A stretch of 64,000 nt of DNA from the NCBI GenBank assembly GCA_000719025.1, contig JODP01000004.1:248001-312000 (forward strand). The letters run 5' to 3'. How positions within the stretch are numbered: the first letter of the stretch is position 1; each line of letters begins with the position of its first letter. The notes under the pieces were generated by a model, which was not told the DNA's origin, did no database searches, and was given only the letters and a program-made list of their open reading frames with translations. Shown here in pieces: positions 63,932-64,000 of the stretch. Origin of the DNA: Kineosporia aurantiaca JCM 3230 (GTDB lineage Bacteria; Actinomycetota; Actinomycetes; Actinomycetales; Kineosporiaceae). Made by a program: the position numbers and the translations under genes.

Positions 63932-64000
63932 TAACTAACGTAGCGCACGGGACGGACGGACGCGGTTGCCTGGGTCACATTCGCGCTGTGAGCCACTCGG

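Noticed and set aside
63932..64000. Start of another gene at the right edge
   Set aside because: The last 69 bases show no ribosome binding site or convincing coding start.
1..64000. tRNA, rRNA, integrase, transposase or attachment sites
   Set aside because: No cloverleaf, rRNA-like stretch or recombinase motif was recognised on either strand; small tRNAs could still be missed by eye.

Overview
The window is very G+C-rich, densely packed DNA from an actinobacterium. Pointers are a mycothiol-dependent maleylpyruvate isomerase relative, a DUF574-type methyltransferase (filamentous actinomycetes), an actinophage-type membrane protein, an ECF42-like sigma factor with its DGPF-motif partner, a DtxR/IdeR repressor, and a SOD promoter with a Nur-box-like site. 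A Kineosporia-like or related filamentous actinomycete is plausible, but the genus is inference. The DNA is chromosomal accessory and housekeeping material. No tRNA, rRNA, CRISPR array, transposase or integrase was found.

Layout. 1-6428: 3' end of a PAP2 phosphatase, a mycothiol-dependent isomerase, a divergent oxidoreductase/TetR pair, a short HPF/RaiA protein, a methyltransferase divergent from an aldo/keto reductase, and an acetyltransferase. 5829-11791: a hexuronate locus, in which a LacI repressor, altronate dehydratase, hexuronate reductase and acetyltransferase form a leftward operon with start/stop overlaps, divergent from uxaC; matching operator half-sites lie in between. 11788-12892: an XRE regulator divergent from a methionine aminopeptidase. 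12901-17712: two divergent GGDEF-EAL membrane proteins. 17730-24853: an amidohydrolase, a phage-like membrane protein, a dienelactone hydrolase, a YdjG/YdjI-like zinc-ribbon and SPFH pair, an acetyltransferase and a DHA2 pump. 24957-28883: an AraC regulator, a DGPF protein with its sigma factor, and an ABC-F protein.

29083-36990: small enzymes plus clear decay. One aldo/keto reductase is broken by a palindromic mini-insert. An isochorismatase-family gene has lost its start and carries a frameshift, next to the severed tail of an opposite-strand regulator. 37125-49963: a GH26-like secreted hydrolase, a DUF574 methyltransferase, PhoX, a lipoprotein, a VOC/CGNR pair, a glutamate decarboxylase, a MerR-SDR operon, a DtxR repressor, and an MFS/TetR divergon with a near-perfect 30-bp operator. 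49964-53574: a kumamolisin-like S53 peptidase bracketed by two copies of the same palindromic terminator, followed by a caspase-like/WD40 membrane protein whose expected catalytic cysteine position is occupied by aspartate. 53549-63902: a cupin, a LuxR regulator, a hydrolase, two tandem paralogous lipoproteins each with a conserved hairpin over its ribosome binding site, a MacAB-like export operon divergent from a two-component system, and superoxide dismutase.

The strongest leads are the degenerate caspase-WD40 protein beside the terminator-bracketed peptidase, the twin lipoproteins with RBS-masking leader hairpins, the perfect inverted repeat around a methyltransferase start, and the two gene-decay scars. 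Function calls rest on motif recognition by eye; no database search or structure prediction was run.
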